This document shows positions 18,958 to 27,422 of a DNA stretch of 64,000 nucleotides, piece by piece. The number at the start of each line of letters is the position of its first letter. The stretch's first letter is position 1. The notes beneath the pieces were generated by a model. That model made no database searches. It worked only from the letters and a program-made list of their open reading frames with translations, and was not told where the DNA came from. The stretch is taken from assembly GCF_029639405.1 (NCBI RefSeq), contig NZ_CP121274.1, positions 2,170,001 to 2,234,000 on the forward strand, given 5' to 3'. Source of the DNA: Microbacterium proteolyticum. GTDB lineage: Bacteria > Actinomycetota > Actinomycetes > Actinomycetales > Microbacteriaceae. Both the position numbers and the translations under genes were made by a program.

Positions 18958-18967
18958 GTTCTAGGGT
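18958..18967. promoter_or_regulatory. Overlapping divergent -10 elements (OYE and nnrD)
   Basis: GTTCTAGGGT reads as TAGAAC on the minus strand (18963-18958) and TAGGGT on the plus strand (18962-18967). The plus hexamer is six bases before the nnrD ATG, so that mRNA would be leaderless; the minus one precedes a GAGAGG ribosome site. The shared bases imply that the two genes compete for polymerase. Confidence 0.5.
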
Positions 18968-18973
18968 GACGCC

Positions 18974-19825
18974 ATGACGGCGAGGGACTGGACGGGGCAC
19001 GATGCGGCCCGCACACTTCGGAGGCCAACGGACGCCGACGACAAGTATTCCCGCGGGGTCGTGGGACTGCGTACCGGATCGACGCGGTACCCGGGTGCCG
19101 CCGTGCTCGGTGTCGAAGCCGCGTGGCGCACGGGGACGGGCATGGTGCGCTACCTCGGACCCGCGCGGGCGCAGGACCTCGTGCTGCAGCGACGGCCCGA
19201 GACCGTGACGGCCGACGGCCGCGTGCAGGCCTGGGTCATCGGATCGGGCACGGATGCCGCCGAGCGCGACGCCGCGGAGACGGCGGCGCTGCGCGGCATC
19301 CTCTCGGGCGAGGTGCCCGTCGTGGCGGATGCGGGAGCCCTGGACCTGGTGCCCGCCGCGTCGGCCCCGGTGATCGTGACCCCGCACGCGCGCGAGCTGG
19401 CACGACTGCGCGAGACGCTCGGGCTCGCCGCGGAGGCGGCCGCGGACGAAGAGGCGCGCGAGCGGGCGGCGGTGGAGACGGCGGAGGTCCTGCGCGGGGT
19501 CGTGCTCTCGAAGGGGGCCGTGACGATCGTCGCGGCGCCGGGCGGGTGGGTGCGGCGCATCGCGACGGGCAAGCCCTGGCTCGCGACCGCGGGCACGGGC
19601 GACGTCCTCGGCGGGGTCCTCGGGGCGGTGGTGGCGGGGGCGAGCGCCGCGGGACGCACCTCGCTCGACGACCTCGCGGCGTGCGCGGCGACCGCGGCGT
19701 GGTTGCACGGCACGGCGGGAACGGTCGCGGCCACGGGTCGGGGCGGGGCCGGCGGGCCGATCGCGGCGCTCGACGTCGCGGAAGCGCTGCCCGCGGTGGT
19801 CGCGGGCCTGCTCGTCGCTCCCTGA
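18974..19825 (+). CDS. nnrD: ADP-dependent NAD(P)H-hydrate dehydratase
   Basis: Metabolite-repair enzyme that dehydrates S-NAD(P)HX back to NAD(P)H using ADP. The 283-residue ribokinase-like protein has DDKYSRGVVGLRTGS and YPGAAVL near the N-terminus, VVADAGALDL, VTPHARELARL, the lysine-glycine segment SKGAVTIVAAPGG, and the phosphate-binding GTGDVLGGVLG. It is the stand-alone dehydratase; no NnrE (epimerase) domain is fused. TAGGGT six bases before the ATG and the lack of a Shine-Dalgarno suggest a leaderless message. Confidence 0.92.
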   Translation: MTARDWTGHDAARTLRRPTDADDKYSRGVVGLRTGSTRYPGAAVLGVEAAWRTGTGMVRYLGPARAQDLVLQRRPETVTADGRVQAWVIGSGTDAAERDAAETAALRGILSGEVPVVADAGALDLVPAASAPVIVTPHARELARLRETLGLAAEAAADEEARERAAVETAEVLRGVVLSKGAVTIVAAPGGWVRRIATGKPWLATAGTGDVLGGVLGAVVAGASAAGRTSLDDLAACAATAAWLHGTAGTVAATGRGGAGGPIAALDVAEALPAVVAGLLVAP

Positions 19826-19939
19826 CGGACTCGATCCCATAACGGTTGCCCGCCGCGGGGGCCGGGACGCCGCGTCCGCGGGCGGTCGACGGCATCCGCT
19901 CGTCGAGGTCGCTCAGGGACGCCCGCTTAGGATGATCCG

Positions 19940-21244
19940 GTGGTGAGGCGTGTCGTCGTTCTGTTGCTGGCGTTCGTCGCCGTCCACGTCACGGTGGGGA
20001 TCCTGGGCTATCAGCAGCCCAACGAGCCCATGGGTGACGTGTATCTGGTGTACGAACCGTGGTCGCGCTGCGCCCTCTTCGGCGGCATCGACGTCTCCTC
20101 CTGCACGCGGTCGGACGCGTGGGCGTGGCCGGGGATCACCGAGAAGTGGATCTACCCGCAGCTCGCCTTCCTGCCGATGACGTTCGCGTGGGTGTTCGCG
20201 TGGGCCGTGGGGTACACGCCGGCCTGGGCGATCACGGTGTCGCTGTTCAACCTGGTCGCCTTCGTGGTGTTGGTCGGATCCGGTCGTTCGCGCGGCCGCG
20301 TCCTCGCCGCCTGGTTCTGGCTCGCCGCGATCCTCCTCATCGGGCCGGTCGGGCTCTACCGCATCGACGGCATCACCGTGCCGTTCGCGATCCTCGGCGC
20401 GCTCTGGCTCGTGCGGCGGCCGTTCGTGGCATCCGTGCTCCTGTCGGTCGCGATCTGGATGAAGGTGTGGCCCGCGGCGATCCTGGCCGCCGGTTTCGTC
20501 GCCATCCGCCGACGCCTCGCCCTCGTGTGGGGAGCGGTCGCCGTGTCGCTCGCGACGATCATCCCGGTCGTCGCTCTCGGCGGTGCGCCCTACGTCTTCG
20601 GCTTCGTCGGGGACCAGACCTCCCGCGGCATCCAGATGGAAGCCCCCGTCGGCGGGCTCTACATGTTCCTCGCCGCGTTCTACGTGCCCGGCTCCGAGGT
20701 CTACTACGACGGCGGCGTCCTCACTTTCCAGGTGACCGGCCCCGGCGCCGACGTCGTCATCGCCGCGATGACGCCGATCATGTTGCTGGTCATGCTGGCG
20801 GTGCTGATCGTCGGCGCCCGCAAGATGTGGCTCGGCGCGACCTTCCTCCGCGTCTTCCCGCCGCTGGCGCTCGCGCTGGTCACCGCCTTCATCGCGCTCA
20901 ACAAGGTCGGCTCGCCCCAGTACTACGTCTGGCTGTTCCCGCCGGTGGTGATCGGTCTGTTGCTCGACCGGCGCCGGTGGTACGGCTTCGCCGCCCTGAC
21001 CCTCGCGATCGCGGGGGTGACGCAGTGGGTGTACCCGCTGGTGTACGACGGGCTCATGGCCACCCACCCGGCGCCCTTCCCGGTGTTCCTGCTGGAGCTG
21101 CGGAACCTGCTCGGCCTGGTGCTGATGGTCTGGGCCATCGTCCGCGTCCTGCGGGCGCCCACGCACCGCGTCGCGCGCCCCGCAGACCTGCGCGAGTGGG
21201 TGCTCGGTCGACGTTCCGTGCCGGCACGGCAGACGACGACCTAG
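19940..21244 (+). CDS. Glycosyltransferase family 87 (DUF2029) integral membrane protein
   Basis: 434-residue protein with about ten transmembrane helices. GT87 enzymes are polyprenyl-phosphate-mannose dependent mannosyltransferases acting on the outer face of the membrane, as in mycobacterial lipomannan assembly. The motif MKVWPAAILA (a family K-x-WP signature), WIYPQLAF and the early acidic region EPMGDVYLVYEPW support this. TAGGAT (19928-19933) lies six bases before the GTG start, so the message is probably leaderless. It is followed at 10 nt by the thiamine-binding gene, which has its own -10. The acceptor is unknown. Confidence 0.82.
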   Translation: MVRRVVVLLLAFVAVHVTVGILGYQQPNEPMGDVYLVYEPWSRCALFGGIDVSSCTRSDAWAWPGITEKWIYPQLAFLPMTFAWVFAWAVGYTPAWAITVSLFNLVAFVVLVGSGRSRGRVLAAWFWLAAILLIGPVGLYRIDGITVPFAILGALWLVRRPFVASVLLSVAIWMKVWPAAILAAGFVAIRRRLALVWGAVAVSLATIIPVVALGGAPYVFGFVGDQTSRGIQMEAPVGGLYMFLAAFYVPGSEVYYDGGVLTFQVTGPGADVVIAAMTPIMLLVMLAVLIVGARKMWLGATFLRVFPPLALALVTAFIALNKVGSPQYYVWLFPPVVIGLLLDRRRWYGFAALTLAIAGVTQWVYPLVYDGLMATHPAPFPVFLLELRNLLGLVLMVWAIVRVLRAPTHRVARPADLREWVLGRRSVPARQTTT

Positions 21245-21253
21245 GCTCGGACC

Positions 21254-21577
21254 ATGCTCATCGCGTTCTCTGTCGCCCCGTCCGGTGTCGGTACCGCTTC
21301 GGCGGAGAACGCCGACGGATCCGTCCACGACGCCGTCGCCGCCGCGGTGGCCGTCGTCCGCGCGTCGGGGCTGCCCCACCGCACGACCTCGATGTTCACC
21401 GAGATCGAGGGGGAGTGGGACGAGGTCTTCGACGTCGTCAAGCGTGCGACGGATGCCGTGCTGCCGTACGGCTCGCGCGTCTCGTTGGTGCTGAAGGCCG
21501 ACATCCGCCCCGGCCGCACGGGCGAGATCGACGGCAAGATCGAGCGCCTCGAGCGCGCGATCGACGACGCGGGCTGA
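21254..21577 (+). CDS. MTH1187 family thiamine-binding protein (DUF77)
   Basis: 107-residue protein of the MTH1187/YkoF-like group, ferredoxin-like fold proteins that bind thiamine or related ligands. The marks are MLIAFSVAPSG at the start, SGLPHRTTSMFTEIEGEWDEV in the middle and VSLVLKADIRPGR near the end. TAGGCT (21242-21247) six bases before the ATG points to a leaderless message. No other thiamine gene is nearby, so the biological role is open. Confidence 0.88.
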   Translation: MLIAFSVAPSGVGTASAENADGSVHDAVAAAVAVVRASGLPHRTTSMFTEIEGEWDEVFDVVKRATDAVLPYGSRVSLVLKADIRPGRTGEIDGKIERLERAIDDAG

Positions 21578-21686
21578 GTGCGGCGCCGCGTCCGCCCGGC
21601 ATCCCGCGTCCGGCGCGGCCCGGCGTCTCGCCGTGGCGTCTCGCGTCGCGCGCGGCGTCCGGCCGCCGCGTCCGGCCGTGGCATCC

Positions 21687-21753
21687 CGATAAACGCGATT
21701 CCCGACCAGAAACGCGCTCTCCCGCCGTTTCTGGTCGCGGATCGCGTTTATCG
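21687..21753. repeat. Long imperfect palindrome (28-nt arms)
   Basis: Arms 21687-21714 and 21726-21753 pair over 28 positions with mismatches only in a central three-base patch; the loop is 11 nt. The arms hold CGATAAACGCG and CCAGAAACG. It is relatively AT-rich for this genome and lies between two same-strand genes, so it is not simply a convergent terminator. Confidence 0.7.
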
Positions 21754-21828
21754 CTGGGAGTGAGGGTCCGACACGCGGGGCGCCGAATCGATTCGACACC
21801 GCCGGGTACGGGCCACTAGCATCAGCGG

Positions 21829-23109
21829 GTGACCTCTTCGACGACCTCGAAGGGTGCGGCGAAGCGGGCGCTCCTTTCTCTCGCCATCGGCAGCTTCGGC
21901 ATCGGCATGACCGAGTTCGTCGTGATGGGCCTGCTGCCCAACATCGCGCGCGACCTCCTCCCGTCGGCCTGGGCCGCTTCCCCCGACGACGCCATCGCCC
22001 AGGCGGGCTGGCTCGTGTCGCTGTACGCCCTGGGCGTGGTCGTCGGTGCGCCGACGATCGCGGGATCGGTGGCCCGGTTCCCGCGGCACCGGGTGATGAT
22101 CGTGCTCGCCGCGGCCCTCGCGTTCTTCACCCTGCTGACCGTGATCGCGCCGACGTTCGAGCTGGTCGCGGCATCCCGGTTCCTCGCGGGTCTCCCGCAC
22201 GGCGCCTACTTCGGCATCGGTGCGCTCGTCGCCGCCGACGCGCTCGGCCCCGGCAATCGCGCGAAGGGCGTCGCGTTCGTCCTCACCGGGCTCACCATCG
22301 CGAACGTCGTCGGCGTGCCGCTGGGCACGCTGCTGGGCCAGCAGGTCGGCTGGCGCGCCGCGTTCGCCGTCGTGGCCGGCATCTTCCTGCTCGCCACCGT
22401 CTGCATCGCGTTCTTCGTGCCCGCCCACCCGGGGCTGCCCGGACGCCGCCTCCGCGACGAGCTGCGGGTCTTCCGCCTGGGTCAGGTCTGGTTCGCGCTC
22501 GGCATCGGCGCGATCGGGTTCGGCGGCTTCTTCGCGATGTACAGCTACATCGCGCCCATGATCACCGACGTCGCGGGTCAGCCCGAGTGGGTGGTGTCGG
22601 TCGTCCTGGTGCTGGTGGGCATCGGGATGACGATCGGCAACATCGTGGGCGGCAGCCTCGCCGACAAAGACCTGCGATTCTGGTTGCACGTCGGGCTCAT
22701 CGCCTTGGCCGCGGCATCCATCGGTCTGGCCCTGACCGCCGGCTGGATCTTCAGCCTCGCGCTGTTCGCGTTCCTGGTGGCCTTCTGCGGTGCGGCGCTC
22801 AGCCCCGCGATCCAGACGCGGCTCATGGACGTCGCGGAGGACAACCAGTCCATCGCCGCGGCGCTGAACCACTCGGCGTTGAACATGGGCAACAGCCTGG
22901 GTGCGCTCCTCGGCGGGCTGGTCATCGCCGCAGGCCTCGGGCTGGTCGCTCCGGCCTGGGTGGGCGCGGTGCTGGCCCTCGCGGGTCTCGTCGTCGCGGT
23001 CGTCGCCTACCGTGTCGAGGATCGTAGCGGACACCATCCCGCCCACCGGATGTCGGCCGCCGAGGCCGCGACCACCGCGATCACCGGTTCGATCCCGACG
23101 CAGGGCTGA
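21829..23109 (+). CDS. MFS transporter, AraJ/Cmx-like (DHA1 family)
   Basis: 426-residue 12-helix major facilitator of the arabinose-efflux/chloramphenicol-exporter type. The first helix has FGIGMTEFVVMGLLPNIA, the classic signature of AraJ, NepI and Cmx proteins, followed by GWLVSLYALGVVVGAP and FLAGLPHGAYFG. It probably exports small hydrophobic compounds or sugars; the substrate cannot be assigned. TAGCAT (21817-21822) six bases before the GTG implies leaderless translation. Tandem palindromic repeats follow its 3' end. Confidence 0.9.
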   Translation: MTSSTTSKGAAKRALLSLAIGSFGIGMTEFVVMGLLPNIARDLLPSAWAASPDDAIAQAGWLVSLYALGVVVGAPTIAGSVARFPRHRVMIVLAAALAFFTLLTVIAPTFELVAASRFLAGLPHGAYFGIGALVAADALGPGNRAKGVAFVLTGLTIANVVGVPLGTLLGQQVGWRAAFAVVAGIFLLATVCIAFFVPAHPGLPGRRLRDELRVFRLGQVWFALGIGAIGFGGFFAMYSYIAPMITDVAGQPEWVVSVVLVLVGIGMTIGNIVGGSLADKDLRFWLHVGLIALAAASIGLALTAGWIFSLALFAFLVAFCGAALSPAIQTRLMDVAEDNQSIAAALNHSALNMGNSLGALLGGLVIAAGLGLVAPAWVGAVLALAGLVVAVVAYRVEDRSGHHPAHRMSAAEAATTAITGSIPTQG

Positions 23110-23162
23110 TCCCCGCGGTCGCACGCGTCCGCCGCCGTATCCGACGCGCGCGCTCGGATCTC

Positions 23163-23335
23163 AGTGTCCAGGACACACGGATTCCGCGGGCGCGCGTCCG
23201 CGTGTCTTGGACACTCGACGAACGCACCGGTTCCGCGCGGCTCGCGTTCCCTCTTCAGTGTCCAGGACACGCGGATGCCGCGGGCTCGCGTCGGCGTGTC
23301 TTGGACACTCAGCGGCCGCCCCGGTTCCGCGCGGC
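23163..23335. repeat. Two tandem copies of a 53-nt palindromic element, 94-nt period
   Basis: Copy 1 is 23163-23215 and copy 2 is 23257-23309; each begins AGTGTCCAGGACAC and ends GTGTCTTGGACACT, so each folds into a hairpin and each arm itself contains a small dyad (GTGTCC/GGACAC). CCGGTTCCGCGCGGC follows both at the same distance (23227-23241 and 23321-23335), giving an exact 94-nt period. The element lies between convergent mfs and metX. Confidence 0.85.
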
Positions 23336-23373
23336 CGACCCCGGGTGTGGCGCCGCGGGAACCGGCATCCGGG

Positions 23374-24579
23374 TCAGACGGCGAACAACCGCCGCAGGTG
23401 GTGGTCGACGGCCGCGGTCTCGATGAGGAACCCGTCGTGGCCGAAGTCGCTCGTGAGCACCACCGCCTGATCCCCGTCGAGGGTGTTCGGGATGCCGCGG
23501 GCGATGCGGTGCTGCCCGTCCACCGGGAAGAGCCGGTCGGTGTCGACCCCGAGCACGAGGGTCGTCGCCGTCACCCGTCGCAGCGCGTCCTCGACGCCGT
23601 CGCGGTCGCGGCCCACGTCGTGGGAGTTCATGGCCTCCACGAGCGTCAGGTAGCTGTTGGCGTCGAAGCGGCGGGTGAACTTGTTGCCGTGGAAGTCGAG
23701 GTACGACTCCACCGCGAAGCGCCCGCCGCGGCCCAGGGGGCTGACACCGGACTGCCACGACCGCTGGAACCGCTGGTTCAGCTCGGTCGGGCTGCGGTAG
23801 CTCAGCATCGCCATGCGGCGGGCGAGAGCGAGCCCGCGGTGCGGCCCGTCGCCGTCGGCGGCGTCGTAGAACGCCCCTCCCGCGAAGCGCGGGTCCATCC
23901 GGATCGTGTCGGCCTGGACGGTGTTGAGCGCGATCTGGTCGGCGGTCGTGATCGGCGGCGACGACAGGATGGCGGCGCGCTCGACCCGGTCGGGGTGCCC
24001 GACCGCCCACTCCAGGGCGTGCATCCCGCCCATCGAGCCGCCGACGACCGCCGCCCAGCGGTCGATCCCCAGCGCGTCGGCCAGCAGCGCCTGCGCGCCC
24101 ACCTGATCGCGGATCGTGAGGTACGGGAAGCGCGCGGCCCACTCGTAGCCGTCGGGCGCGATGCTGGCCGGTCCCGTCGACCCCTGGCATCCGCCCAGCA
24201 TGTTCGGCGCGATCACGAACCAGCGGTCGGTGTCGATCGCGGCGCCCGGGCCCACGAGATCGCCCCACCAGCCGGCGGTGGGGTGTCCCGGACCCGCGGA
24301 GCCGCGGACGTGGCTGTCGCCGGTGAGGGCGTGGAGGATCAGGACCGCGTTGTCGCGCGCGGGGGAGAGTTCGCCCCACGTCTCGTAGGTCAGGCGGAAG
24401 CCGGGGAGGCGTTCGCCGTTCTCGGTGCGGAACTCACCGAACGCGGCGAAGCGCCGGTCGCCGACCGGGTCGCCGTCGCGCCACGCGCCGGTGGTCGGCG
24501 GTCGGCCGAGGAGGGACCGCGCATCGGCCTCCGTGATCGGCGCCGAGGGCACCGTGTCTTCGGAGATCTGCCAGTCCAT
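23374..24579 (-). CDS. metX: Homoserine O-acetyltransferase
   Basis: Acetyl-CoA dependent acylation of homoserine, the entry step of methionine synthesis by direct sulfhydrylation. The 401-residue alpha/beta-hydrolase fold protein has LILHALTGDSHV, the nucleophile elbow GGSMGGM (Ser182), the acid in GVDTDRLFP (Asp348) and FGHDGFLIET (His381). The ATG at 24579 is preferred over 24588 because GGGAGA then has usable spacing. It works with MetY at 25954-27276; the usual metY-metX operon is here split by a DUF4259 gene and an SDR gene on the opposite strand. The 3' end is close to the tandem palindromes. Confidence 0.95.
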   Translation of the reverse strand: MDWQISEDTVPSAPITEADARSLLGRPPTTGAWRDGDPVGDRRFAAFGEFRTENGERLPGFRLTYETWGELSPARDNAVLILHALTGDSHVRGSAGPGHPTAGWWGDLVGPGAAIDTDRWFVIAPNMLGGCQGSTGPASIAPDGYEWAARFPYLTIRDQVGAQALLADALGIDRWAAVVGGSMGGMHALEWAVGHPDRVERAAILSSPPITTADQIALNTVQADTIRMDPRFAGGAFYDAADGDGPHRGLALARRMAMLSYRSPTELNQRFQRSWQSGVSPLGRGGRFAVESYLDFHGNKFTRRFDANSYLTLVEAMNSHDVGRDRDGVEDALRRVTATTLVLGVDTDRLFPVDGQHRIARGIPNTLDGDQAVVLTSDFGHDGFLIETAAVDHHLRRLFAV

Positions 24580-24658
24580 GGCATCCATTCTCCCGGGTCG
24601 GGGCGTGGCCGGAGGGACTGTTACGGCGATGTCGGGGGCGCGGTCTAGCATGCACAGC

Positions 24659-25057
24659 ATGGGGACATGGGGCACGAAGCCGTTCGACAACGACAACGCC
24701 GCGGACTGGGCTTTCGAGCTCGAAGACGCCGAGAGCTGGGATGTCGTCAGCGACGCGCTGCGCATCGCGGTCGAGGCCGCGCCGTCGGAACTCGAGGCGG
24801 ACCAGGCGGCGATCGCGATCGCCGCCGGAGACGTCGTCGCCCGCGGCCTCGGCCGCGTCGACGGACCGGTCTTCTCGGACGAGGTCATGCCCTTCCTCGC
24901 CCGTGTCCCGCGGCCGTCTGCCGAGGTCGTGGCGCTCGCGGTGTCGGCGATCGCCGTCGCGACATCACCCGAGGGGGAGCTGGCGGAACTCTGGGAGGGC
25001 GACCCCGGTTGGCTCGCGGAGAACGACCAGCTCATCACGGCGCTCACCGGCGTCTGA
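24659..25057 (+). CDS. DUF4259 domain-containing protein
   Basis: 132-residue protein of unknown function whose start, MGTWGTKPFDNDNAADWAFE, is the hallmark of DUF4259. The rest is acidic and Ala-rich and probably helical. TAGCAT (24646-24651) lies seven bases before the ATG, and no Shine-Dalgarno is seen; an in-frame ATG at 24650 overlaps that hexamer and is less likely. It diverges from metX across about 80 bases and precedes an SDR gene on the same strand. DUF4259 proteins are often found beside unrelated housekeeping genes, so context does not help. Confidence 0.85.
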   Translation: MGTWGTKPFDNDNAADWAFELEDAESWDVVSDALRIAVEAAPSELEADQAAIAIAAGDVVARGLGRVDGPVFSDEVMPFLARVPRPSAEVVALAVSAIAVATSPEGELAELWEGDPGWLAENDQLITALTGV

Positions 25058-25109
25058 CGTCGTTGTCCAGCCCCGGCGCGGGGATGGCGTCGGCGGCGAG
25101 GATCGGAGC

Positions 25110-25805
25110 ATGGCGAACTTCCTCCTCATCGCGGCCTCGAGCGACATCGGCGCCGCAACCGCCCGGCGTCTGCGCGACGCCGGCCACCGCGTGATCACCA
25201 CCGCCCGCGACACGTCGGTGATCGAGCCCGACATGATCCTGGATGCCACCGACTTCGACGCCGTCGACCGGGTCGTGTCCGACGCGGGGGAGCTCGACGG
25301 CATCGCGGTGTTCGCGGGCTCGATGCTGCTGAAGCCCGCGCACCTGACCTCGCGGGAGCAGTACGACGACATCGTCGCCGCCTCGCTCACGACGTCCTTC
25401 GCGGCAGTGCGGGCGGCGGGGAAGCACCTCCGCGGAGGGTCCGTCGTCCTCACGTCGTCGGCCGCGGCGCTGGCGGGACTGTCGAACCACGACGCCATCG
25501 CGGCAGCGAAGGCCGGGGTCATCGGCCTGACTCTCTCGGCGGCGGCGAGCTACGCCGCGCGCGACCTGCGCATCAACGCCGTCGCGCCGGGACTGGTGCA
25601 GACGCGGCTGACCGAGGGCCTCACGGCGAGTGAGACGTCGCGCAAGGTGTCCGAGGCGATGCACCCTCTCGGCCGGCTCGGTGAGCCCGACGACGTCGCA
25701 CGCGCGGTGGAGTTTCTTCTCGACCCGGCCAACGCCTGGATCACCGGCCAGGTGCTGGGGGTGGACGGCGGTCTCGGCAGCCTCCGCCCGCGGCAGCGCG
25801 TCTGA
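25110..25805 (+). CDS. SDR family protein lacking the catalytic tyrosine
   Basis: 231-residue short-chain dehydrogenase/reductase fold. The cofactor loop is present in altered form (AASSDIGAATA instead of TGxxxGIG), and the INAVAPG, LGRLGEPDDVA and GQVLGVDGG segments are normal. At the active site Ser116/117 and Lys134 are kept, but the position four before the lysine is Ile130, where the family has Tyr (NHDAIAAAKAG). It is thus probably not a standard dehydrogenase or uses another proton donor. GGAG lies upstream of the ATG. It ends next to a long palindrome before metY. Confidence 0.85.
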   Translation: MANFLLIAASSDIGAATARRLRDAGHRVITTARDTSVIEPDMILDATDFDAVDRVVSDAGELDGIAVFAGSMLLKPAHLTSREQYDDIVAASLTTSFAAVRAAGKHLRGGSVVLTSSAAALAGLSNHDAIAAAKAGVIGLTLSAAASYAARDLRINAVAPGLVQTRLTEGLTASETSRKVSEAMHPLGRLGEPDDVARAVEFLLDPANAWITGQVLGVDGGLGSLRPRQRV

Positions 25806-25820
25806 CGCCGGGTTCTTCCG

Positions 25821-25881
25821 CGTGAGGGGTCACTATCTGTCGCTTCGGGCACCCGGAAGCGACAGATATTGACCCCTCACG
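25821..25881. repeat. Long imperfect palindrome (26-nt arms)
   Basis: Arms 25821-25846 and 25856-25881 pair over 26 positions with one mismatch around a 9-nt loop. They include CGTGAGGGGTCA and CTGTCGCTTC. It lies between convergent SDR and metY and may end transcription both ways, though its length and AT content exceed a normal terminator. Confidence 0.75.
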
Positions 25882-25953
25882 CCCGTGGTCGCGAAACGAA
25901 CGCGACGACGCCCCGACCCGGCGGACCGGGGCGGGGCGTCGCGGACGAGCGGG

Positions 25954-27276
25954 TCAGGCGCGAGCGGCCTCGGACAGACGCCGCGCGGCGGCGAGGGCCT
26001 GGTCGAGGTCGGCCTTGAGGTCGTCGATGTTCTCCAGACCCACCGACAGGCGCACGAGGCCCGGCGTCACACCCGAGGTGAGCTGCTGCTCGGGGGTGAG
26101 CTGGGAGTGCGTGGTCGAGGCGGGGTGGATGACGAGCGAGCGCACGTCGCCGATGTTCGCGAGGTGGCTGAACAGGTCGAGCGAGTTGACGAACTCGCGG
26201 CCGGCCTCCACACCGCCCTTGAGCTCGAACGACAGCACCGCACCGACGCCCTTGGGGGCGTAGTTGTTGGCCGCGGCGTACCAGGGCGAGGTGGGGAGCC
26301 CCGAGTAGTTCACGCTCGCGACGTCGTCGTGCGCCTCGAGCCACTCGGCGATCTCCTGCGCGTTCTGCACGTGGCGCTCGATGCGCAGCGACAGCGTCTC
26401 GAGGCCCTGGATGAGCAGCCACGCGCTGTGCGGCGAGATGGCGGCACCCAGGTCGCGGAGCAGCTGCACGCGCGCCTTGATGATGTAGGCGAGGCCGTCG
26501 CCGACGGCCGTCGTGTACGAAGCGCCGTGGTACGACGGGTCGGGCTCGGTGAGGCCGGGGAACTTGTCCACGTTCTCGGACCACGCGAACGTGCCGCCGT
26601 CGACGATGACGCCGCCGATGGTCGTGCCGTGACCGCCGATGAACTTCGTCGCCGAGTGGATGACGATGTCGGCACCGTGCTCGAAGGGGCGGATGAGGTA
26701 CGGCGTCGCGATGGTGTTGTCGACGATGAGCGGCACACCGCTCTCGTGCGCGACGTCGGCCACTGTGCGGATGTCGAGCACGTTGATCTTCGGGTTGCCG
26801 ATGGTCTCGGCGAAGAAGAGCTTCGTGTTCGGGCGGACGGCCGCGCGCCACGCCTCGGGGTCGTCCTGGTTCTCGACGAACGTCGTCTCGATGCCGAGCT
26901 TGGCGAGGGTGTACTTGAAGAGGTTGTACGTGCCGCCGTAGATCGAGCTCGACGAGACGATGTGGTCGCCCGCCTGCGCGATGTTGAGCACCGCGAACGT
27001 CTCCGCCGCCTGACCGCTCGCGACCAGGAGGGCTCCGGTGCCCCCCTCCAGCGCGGCGATGCGCTGCTCGACGACGTCCTGCGTGGGGTTCTGGATGCGG
27101 GTGTAGATGTTTCCGAACTCGGCCAGCGCGAACAGGTTCGCGGCGTGGTCGGCGTTGTCGAACACGTACGACGTGGTCTGGTAGATCGGCGTCGCGCGAG
27201 CCTTCGTCACCGGGTCGGGCTGCGCCCCGGTGTGGATCTGCTTGGTCTCGAAACGCCAGTTCTCGGGTGCGGACAC
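25954..27276 (-). CDS. metY: O-acetylhomoserine (thiol)-lyase / sulfhydrylase
   Basis: PLP enzyme that converts O-acetylhomoserine and sulfide to homocysteine (direct sulfhydrylation). The 440-residue protein has IYQTTSYVF, YTRIQNPTQ, ALLVASGQAAETFA, PLIVDNTIATPYL and the PLP lysine in SATKFIGGHG (K211). The C-terminal IHPASTTHSQL is the usual substrate-binding part. The GTG start follows GAGGAG. It supplies the step after MetX, whose gene is 1.4 kb away on the same strand. I looked for an upstream SAM riboswitch and found none. Confidence 0.96.
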   Translation of the reverse strand: MSAPENWRFETKQIHTGAQPDPVTKARATPIYQTTSYVFDNADHAANLFALAEFGNIYTRIQNPTQDVVEQRIAALEGGTGALLVASGQAAETFAVLNIAQAGDHIVSSSSIYGGTYNLFKYTLAKLGIETTFVENQDDPEAWRAAVRPNTKLFFAETIGNPKINVLDIRTVADVAHESGVPLIVDNTIATPYLIRPFEHGADIVIHSATKFIGGHGTTIGGVIVDGGTFAWSENVDKFPGLTEPDPSYHGASYTTAVGDGLAYIIKARVQLLRDLGAAISPHSAWLLIQGLETLSLRIERHVQNAQEIAEWLEAHDDVASVNYSGLPTSPWYAAANNYAPKGVGAVLSFELKGGVEAGREFVNSLDLFSHLANIGDVRSLVIHPASTTHSQLTPEQQLTSGVTPGLVRLSVGLENIDDLKADLDQALAAARRLSEAARA

Positions 27277-27422
27277 GGCTGCTCCTCAAATCTTCGGAGA
27301 CCGCGACGGGTGCCACGGCCTGCAGCGAGCGTACGGACGCCCGGTCGCCCCGACAACAGGGCGGACACGCGCCGTAACGTCCGTCGCGACCGCTCTCGCC
27401 GCCCGCCGGTAGCGTGGATGCC

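Noticed and set aside
18944..19028. Upstream extension of the OYE gene to an ATG at 19028
   Set aside because: It would cover the nnrD start and promoter and adds residues not seen in the family; GTG 18944 has a ribosome site.
23163..23309. CRISPR array
   Set aside because: Only two repeats, each a palindrome of 53 nt, spacer of one unit only, and no cas genes.
27277..27422. SAM riboswitch upstream of metY
   Set aside because: I compared with SAM-IV and related cores and found no match; the gap is short and shared with a divergent promoter.
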